Source: Plecoglossus altivelis
Taxonomy: Eukaryota > Chordata > Actinopteri > Osmeriformes > Plecoglossidae
Direction of reading: 5' to 3'
Length of the DNA: 64,000 bases
Assembly (NCBI GenBank): GCA_036571765.1
Contig: BROE01000007.1
Location: forward strand, 8,062,026-8,126,025
Shown here: positions 58,673-64,000 of the stretch, piece after piece
Numbering within the stretch: position 1 is the first letter of the stretch
Layout: each line of letters begins with the position of its first letter
Program-made: the position numbers and the translations under genes
The notes under the pieces: generated by a model
Databases searched by the model: none
What the model was told of the DNA's origin: nothing
Seen by the model: only the letters and a program-made list of their open reading frames with translations

Positions 58673-59530
58673 ACTTCCTTAAGTTAGACTACTCAAATTA
58701 TCAAGTGATTTTGGGGCTTTTTAAAAGAGTGTATTCTTTTGCAGAGCATTGCACAGCCGTGGGTAACAAGCATCTTCAGTTGATTTTGGACTTGGAAGCC
58801 AACAGCTACATTAACAGCCATTAACCTGTTCAATAGCTACAATGTCATTACAATGTAGCTGCGCACCAGTACCTTTCCAACCCATGTCCACATTCTTCTT
58901 TCCTCAGTCCAGTCTCGTTATACCGTGTGGAGGTGTGGATGTACAACCAGCTCCTGAGCAAGTCTTTAACCCCCTCCTGTCTTTGCTTTCCCACAGAGGG
59001 GGGGCAGATCAACAACAATGTGGCTGCAGGATCCAGCCTTGGCGGGGTGCACCCCTACCCTGCGTTGGCCCAGTTGGCACACGTCTATGAACAGAAACAG
59101 CAAGGCAAGGAACTCAGCAAGTACGCATCGCTCAAGGCTGTAGGTGAGTACCTGGGAGTGCAAGAACTTGAATTGATTAGTATCGACTTTTAGTAGCTAA
59201 GTTCTGGGGTTGATTTGTTTAGGCTGGTTGTAGGAGAGTACTGTCAGGGATCTGAATTGGATAAACGTAGCTAGGAATATGTAGGTCTGCATCTCTAGGG
59301 TTGCTGTGCCTGGAATATTTTACCGTAGTCTTGTTAAAGATGAAAGTGTGTTCTGGAATAGTTCGGTGTGGGATTGATTAGTATGGTCTGGTGGGTAAGT
59401 TAGATGAACATGTTTGTGTATTCTGTCTTAGTGCTGGAACTGGATGTGCATATTCAGTATGTTACACACAGACACCTGTTGTCTAATATTCGTCTGGCTC
59501 AAACCAGCATTATATCATCATTGGTTTTGC

Positions 59531-59594
<64 letters not shown>

Positions 59595-62500
59595 CACAGG
59601 CACATACACATGCCTGCATGCCAAACCCTATTACATCTCATTCAGATGGTTACTGTAGATGTAAGAGAACGCTATTCCCAATCCTTCTCCACGGTTGTGC
59701 CTGACTCATCCTCAGCTTGTGAACAGATTGTTGGGCTTGTTTACACAGATACAGCTCCATTATGGCTCAGCAATTCGAGGAAAGACAAACAGAGAGAGAT
59801 AGAAAGACGAATAGAGAGAGACAAAGAAACAGAATGTAAGGAGAGAGATTGCAAGAAATGGAGAGATAATGTGAGGGAGAGTAGAGAGAGAATGTGAGAA
59901 AGAGAGAGCTAGAGGTAAAGACAGAATGTGGAGAGAGCAAGAATCAGAGGGAGAGAGATACAGAGAGATAAAGATTGTGAGGGAGAGAGAGATTGTAAGG
60001 TAGAGAGGGAGTAAGAGAGATTGAATGTGAGGTAGAAAGAGAGGAAGGTGGGGGCTGCTTAGTGTTTTGTACTGTTCTGTTTATGTAACAATGCAATTGG
60101 AGGTAAACTGGAAGCAAAGAGCGGTGATTGATTTGGCTCATAGCTTCGCTGTGGTACTGAAGTGAGCCAGGTTTGTTCATTTAGCTGCTCAGAACACTAG
60201 CTGGACTGTCTGGATCAGGGCCAGAGATGCCATGAGATTACCCTGCCAGTTTAGAGGAACACCATTGTCTGCATGGTCCTCGTTCCCTCCTCCTCTCTTT
60301 TACTCTTTCCCCCTTGTTTTCTCTCATCTTCTCTCACTTGCTGCTCCATTCTTCCCTTTTTCCTCCCCTCTCCGCTTCACTCGACCAAATTCTATCCCTC
60401 TTCTCACAACTCCACCTCTCTCTTTCTCTGTTTTTACTCTTCTGCCTCCTTCTTTCAGAGAGAGAGATAAGAATCTGATCTCTTTCTGTCTCTTATCTAG
60501 TTCCTGCCCTCAAATAAAGGTATGCTACCCTGCTGTTCCGTAACAGACAAGTCTCCCTAATCATTCGTCATCATCCCTAATCAGACTGCCAACATTGTTA
60601 GAATCCTCTCAGATTCAGGATCCATTAGAGGATCATTCATAGCAACCCATTAGTTTTGTCATTAACAAATATATTTTGATTATATATTGGTAAATATTGA
60701 GAGTCTATCGAAAGACAGTGGGCAGCTGAGGGAGTAAGATGTCTAACTTGTCTAACTTGCTGAAGATCTCTGATGCAATGCGTTTGCTCACATAACTAAG
60801 TCGGTGGGAGTTTAAGGGTCAGCTTATCATTGAAGTTTTGGACACTCTCCACTCGTCTGAATAGAAGTCTGTTTACTCTCTTCCTCCACTTCACTTATTC
60901 TTTCCATGTTTCCTCTCTCTTTCTTCTCCTGAGAAGGTAGAGAAGCACTCCCCCCGCCCCCGCCCCCCCTTGCTCTTATTCTTTCTTTAATTGCCTCCCT
61001 GTCACATTCCCTCGGTGCAGAGTCCACAGGCTGACCAGCTGATAAGGCTCAGGTCTACTAATCAATACCTATCTCTCCATTGTCCCCCATCGCAGCTGTA
61101 AGGGCACACTATTGGATTCCAACAGCAGAAATGGAAAGAGTGAACTAATAATGAGACCTAGTCCTGCATCTCCACCCTCAACACTGTCTGGAGGCTGGAT
61201 GTGTAGGAATGATGATCTACTGTATTTGTCCATAGGCCTAGATTGGTGAGCCACAAACCACCAATTATATGTCAAGTCAAGTGCTCCTCGTCCCCCACTT
61301 TTACGCCCACCAGAGAAGGATCAGTCACCTGACTCCCACATGGCATTTCTCAGACGGTGAATCTACAGTAATTAGGAAAGGATCACACAAATAAGTCCCC
61401 ATAGTTTTGCCTCTTCGGGATCGCATCTGATTTGCTTGTGGTGTTGGCAGTGGACGGAGCTTTAGCGCAGAGCGGTCTCACTTGGCTGTTTCTAATCACG
61501 TTCCCTCGAATGTGTGCCGCTGCCCCTGCCGCCAAGCTGACTACCGTTGGATTGATTTACCTGTCGCCTGAACAAGTTTGATCCCCGAGGCGGTCTACCG
61601 GCAGGCGCCAGATGAGGTGAAGCGAGGCGAGCTCACCCGTTCACAACGCATCACTCGTTTCCCCTCTTGCGCGCATGAATGAGAGCGATAAACTCGATTT
61701 ATAGTTACAACAGCAAAGCAAACTGTCCTAGTGTGTTAAGTTTATCTTCAAGGACGTGCAAGCAAGACCCATCAAACATAGTCTGACAGTCACACAAGGA
61801 TGCCTGTAGCACAGGCCACAGAGTAATGGCAAGCGTGAACACGTCAATCACTTGATAAAAAGGCTGCCTTTGTCTGTGATAAGAGAAGGAGACATATGAA
61901 TTGATGGGAGGAATCCAGAAATAAATGGGAGGAATTGAACATGAACGATCTATGAAGGACTGAGAGTGGTAGTTTAAAAACGACTGAAACCTAGACCCAC
62001 TCCAGCATCCTCATTTCTGCCCCTCTCTCGGAAGTGACCTTTCTCTCTCTTTCTCACCTTCTGCCATTAATAACACCTGTCTCTTTGTTTCTCTTTCTCT
62101 TCCAGCTGCCAAGGCTAATGGTGACTACTACAGCAAGAGGCGGTTGATGGTGGAACTCCCATCTAAGGGACTTCCTCTTCAGCCTATGCAGACAATGAGA
62201 ACCATGAACAGTACTATGGGCTCCAACATGGCCTCTAATATGGGCTCCAACATGGCCTCTAATATGGGCTCCAACATGGCCTCTAACATGGGCTCCAACA
62301 TGGCCTCTAACATGGGCTCCAACATGGCCTCTAACATGGCCTCAAATATGGGCTCTAATATGGGCTCCAACATGGGCTCCAACATGGCCTCCAATATGGG
62401 CTCCAACATGGGCTCCAACATGGCCTCCAATATGGCCTCTAATATGGGCTCCAACATGGGCTCTAATATGGGCTCTACTATGGGCTCTAATATGGGCTCC

Positions 62501-63271
62501 AACATGGCCTCTAATATGGCCTCTCATATGGGCTCTAACATGGCCTCTCATATGGCCTCTCATATGGGCTCTAACATGGCCTCTCATATGGGCTCTAACA
62601 TGACATCTAACATGGGCTCTAATATGGGCTCTAATATGAACTCTGCTATGACTTCACTTGGACCTCTGAGCCCAGAGCCTGTGGCCACCTATGTGACCGA
62701 GATGCCCTCTGCCACCATCATTTCATCCACCCTGCCCTCCATGCACTCCTCCTCCGCCCCCAAGCCCAATGGACAGAAGCCCAAAGGAGGAGGCCATGGA
62801 GGACACAGTAGAGGGCCAGTCTTCATAGGCATGACTGGGCCAGGTACCATGTCTGGTGCCATGTCTGGTACCATGTCTGGTGCCATGTCTGGTGCCATGT
62901 CTGGAACCATGTCTGGTACCATGTCCAATGCCATGTCCGGTACCATGTCCGGCACATTATCTGGTGCCATGACAGGGAGGATGGCTGATGGGTCTGGTGC
63001 TGGAAGCCACCACCATCGGGTGTCCTATAGCTCCAACACCTTGGGTGGGCCAGGTCATGGTCACAGTCAGGGACTGGTTCTGGGTTTGAAGGGCTGGGAC
63101 GGGACAGAGACAGTGGGGAGGAGGAAGGCCTATGGGCCCCGGAGGGGGGGCCCTTCCACCGTGGAGCAGGTGAACGAGCTTGGGGCCTCACGAAACCATA
63201 GCCACAGTCAGCACTTTCTGCCAACTCAGCCCTACTTTGTCACCAACAGCAAGACTGAGGTGACTGTGTGA
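41659..63271 (+). CDS. shisa9: Shisa-9 (CKAMP44-like) AMPA-receptor auxiliary protein with an expanded Met-rich tail
   Basis: Single-pass type I membrane protein. Mammalian SHISA9/CKAMP44 binds AMPA receptors at synapses and changes their desensitisation. Exons 41659-42173, 42730-42833, 58997-59143 and 62106-63271 total 1932 nt, 643 aa (human about 424), phases consistent. Parts in order: signal peptide (about 1-23), Shisa cysteine domain (C58, C74, C82, C83, C86, C91, C92, C104), a Lys-rich stalk with the conserved DPLHDPTKDKTN, TM helix (about 135-155), and a cytoplasmic tail with KELSKYASLKAV and DYYSKRR. The tail then has two Met-rich repeats (about 293-440 and 503-546) and ends in NSKTEVTV, a PDZ ligand. 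The start at 41659 places the signal peptide at the terminus. Removing the repeats leaves about 451 residues, close to human. An optional small exon may exist between exons 3 and 4. The a/b paralogue is unresolved. Confidence 0.94.
42174..42729 (+). other. shisa9 intron 1
   Basis: A short intron. No exon, repeat or motif recognised. Confidence 0.8.
42730..42833 (+). CDS. shisa9: shisa9 exon 2
   Basis: The acceptor is ACACGCAG and the donor GTAAGT. Encodes RAVASVLQGGCPGGQFQGED, then ALGMHAQHYDARANN. It corresponds in position to the variable post-membrane segment of human SHISA9. Phase fits both neighbours. Confidence 0.82.
43446..43513 (+). repeat. (TG)n(AG)n compound microsatellite
   Basis: About 9 TG units followed by about 24 AG units. 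Confidence 0.95.
45604..46170 (+). repeat. Purine-rich minisatellite, mixed 18-bp and 24-bp units
   Basis: About 25 units of GAGAATGAGAGG(G/C)AGA followed by GCGATAGA, GTGATAGA or GCAAGA. Unit lengths are multiples of 3, so long false frames exist on both strands. Confidence 0.95.
50653..50829 (+). repeat. (GT)n microsatellite with a GA insert
   Basis: About 175 bp of TG repeats interrupted by GAGAGAGAGGGAGAGAGAG near 50758-50778. Confidence 0.95.
51925..52100 (+). repeat. 30-bp minisatellite
   Basis: Five copies of TGTGTGTGTCTGTGTGAGAG followed by GAAGAGTGCA, nearly identical. Confidence 0.95.
52200..52450 (+). repeat. About 32-bp minisatellite
   Basis: About eight copies of GTACTGTGTGTGTGAGCATG followed by TCATGGCTGTAG, with a CCTAG variant ending. 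Confidence 0.93.
53334..53590 (+). repeat. Purine repeat (GAGAGCAGAG)n
   Basis: About 250 bp of GAGGAGAGCAGAG variants. Confidence 0.93.
55898..56217 (+). repeat. Pyrimidine tract (CTCCTCTCC)n then (CT)n
   Basis: TCCTCTCCT variants to about 56150, then an uninterrupted CT run at 56178-56214. Confidence 0.93.
58627..58666 (+). repeat. (CT)n microsatellite
   Basis: About 20 CT units, 330 bp upstream of shisa9 exon 3. Confidence 0.95.
58997..59143 (+). CDS. shisa9: shisa9 exon 3
   Basis: The acceptor is TTCCCACAG and the donor GTGAGT. Encodes QGGQINNNVAAGSSLGGVHP, then YPALAQLAHVYEQ and GKELSKYASLKAV, the last being strongly conserved. Confidence 0.93.
   Translation, partial: RGGRSTTMWLQDPALAGCTPTLRWPSWHTSMNRNSKARNSASTHRSRL
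59144..62105 (+). other. shisa9 intron 3
   Basis: It contains (CA)n at 59533-59592 and GA-rich sequence (59780-60050). No further exon was recognised, though a small phase-compatible one cannot be excluded. Confidence 0.65.
59533..59592 (+). repeat. (CA)n microsatellite
   Basis: About 30 CA units. Confidence 0.97.
62106..63271 (+). CDS. shisa9: shisa9 exon 4: repeat-bearing tail and PDZ ligand
   Basis: The acceptor is TCTTCCAG. Encodes AKANGDYYSKRRLMVELPSK, the two Met repeats, then conserved KGWDG, QPYFVTNSKTEVTV and TGA at 63269-63271. The frame is open throughout. Confidence 0.95.
62216..62659 (+). repeat. Coding minisatellite 1: 37 units of 12 bp
   Basis: Thirty-seven in-frame units, mainly ATGGGCTCCAAC and ATGGCCTCTAAT, encode Met-(Gly/Ala)-Ser-(Asn/His). 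The last two units are degenerate (MNSA, MTSL). Variation is mostly at codon third positions and Gly/Ala, Asn/His swaps, and no unit breaks frame. Confidence 0.97.
62846..62977 (+). repeat. Coding minisatellite 2: about 11 units of 12 bp
   Basis: Units such as ACCATGTCTGGT and GCCATGTCTGGT encode (Thr/Ala)-Met-Ser-Gly. It lies 186 bp after the first repeat and has a different unit, so it appears to be an independent expansion. Confidence 0.95.
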
Positions 63272-64000
63272 GAGAAGGTGAATTGCAGGGGGAGAGGTAG
63301 AAATGTAAGGTGGTCCGAAACAGTCTTACTCTAAGAACAAAGAGAAATAATGGGGGTAGGAACAGATGGAGGTTTGTTGGTTGTTTATCAGCTCTTCTCT
63401 AGAAAGAGGAGAGGGGTAGAGGAGTACTGGAGGTGTGTATGGTGATCTAAATCAAATCAACCCTGATGTCAAGAGAGTAGCTTTTCCAATGCAGTGGTAT
63501 AGCATATTTGTAAAAACACCAGTTCATGGGTCTAGGGCCAGGGACGAATTGGACATGATGTGGGAGTGTACATGTTGCCATAGTGTCGTTGGTCCCAACG
63601 CCATACATGACATGGTGTTGGGACTTGAATGAATACGGTAGGGTTTGAAAACTGTCAGTGTTGCTCAAAATATAAAATGGTTTCCCATGATAGTATCATG
63701 ATATTGAGAGTGCCATTCTTCAGCTGATATCTCCAGGGGAATCATAAACACAGCTGACAAACAGCGAAGACCATGGGATTGACATTTCCATGGATGGACT
63801 CCTATAATATCTGACAAGCAATATACAAGATTAAAGAATGGAATTGACAACTGTGGGATTGAAATACAAAAATGACATTGACTACTTCTGTGACTCAAAC
63901 CACCCAGTGGTGAGCATGTGTTGGAAGTACATCTGACAAACACCATGCAGTCCATCGTACCCAGATCAAGCAGCCAAGGGAAGGACACAATACAGCGTTG
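63272..64000 (+). other. shisa9 3' UTR and downstream sequence
   Basis: No coding sequence. There is no canonical AATAAA; an ATTAAA variant occurs at about 63831, so the 3' end may lie there or beyond the window. Confidence 0.5.

Larger units (their letters stand above)
42834..58996 (+). other. shisa9 intron 2 (16 kb)
   Basis: No coding exon recognised. It is rich in repeats: TG/AG (43446-43513), a GA minisatellite (45604-46170), TG (50653-50829), a 30-bp unit (51925-52100), a 32-bp unit (52200-52450), GAGCA purine repeats (53334-53590), pyrimidine repeats (55898-56217) and CT (58627-58666). Unique blocks near 47560-47720, 49430-49730 and 51060-51400 could be non-coding regulatory sequence. 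Confidence 0.7.

Noticed and set aside
62179..62505. Open frame on the minus strand of the shisa9 repeat (LEPMLEPI-type product)
   Set aside because: It is a by-product of the 12-bp repeat, which keeps all frames open. The plus frame has the conserved flanks and splice site.

Overview
This window is vertebrate nuclear DNA, most likely from a ray-finned (teleost) fish. The genes are split into short exons with GT-AG introns. The spacers are full of CA/TG, GA and tetranucleotide microsatellites. The encoded proteins are clear orthologues of human 16p13 genes but sit in a much more compact layout. I see no bacterial, viral or organelle sequence, no CRISPR array, no tRNA or rRNA, and no intact transposon.

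Layout from left to right. (1) 1-3007, minus strand: the 5' coding exons of mrtfb (MKL2), an actin-sensing SRF coactivator, with all three RPEL segments. The gene runs off the left edge. Its promoter and first non-coding exon may lie near 7919-8110. (2) 8378-12858, minus strand: complete ercc4 (XPF), 11 exons and 893 codons, the catalytic half of the ERCC1-XPF repair nuclease. Its last intron appears to use a GC donor. (3) 13735-16453, plus strand, head-to-head with ercc4: a coiled-coil gene I do not recognise. It has good splice sites but several frameshifts and an upstream exon-pair duplication, so it is probably decayed. (4) 16.8-24.7 kb: intergenic, simple repeats only. (5) 24.7-40.4 kb, minus strand: complete cpped1, 5 exons and 311 codons, a calcineurin-like metallophosphoesterase. 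(6) 41.3-63.3 kb, plus strand, divergent from cpped1: shisa9, 4 coding exons and 643 codons, a single-pass AMPA-receptor auxiliary protein ending in a PDZ ligand. (7) 63.3-64.0 kb: shisa9 3' UTR.

The genes belong to unrelated pathways (transcription, DNA repair, phosphatase signalling, synaptic membrane). They are held together by ancestral synteny with human CPPED1-SHISA9-ERCC4-MRTFB. Relative to human, the cpped1-shisa9 pair looks inverted as a block.

The most unusual feature is in the last exon of shisa9. Two in-frame 12-bp minisatellites encode 37 and 11 Met-containing tetrapeptides in the cytoplasmic tail and account for the extra length over human SHISA9. Other points of interest are the broken coiled-coil gene and its duplicated exons, the GC-AG intron in ercc4, a UG-repeat acceptor in mrtfb, and a near-perfect 22-bp foldback palindrome.
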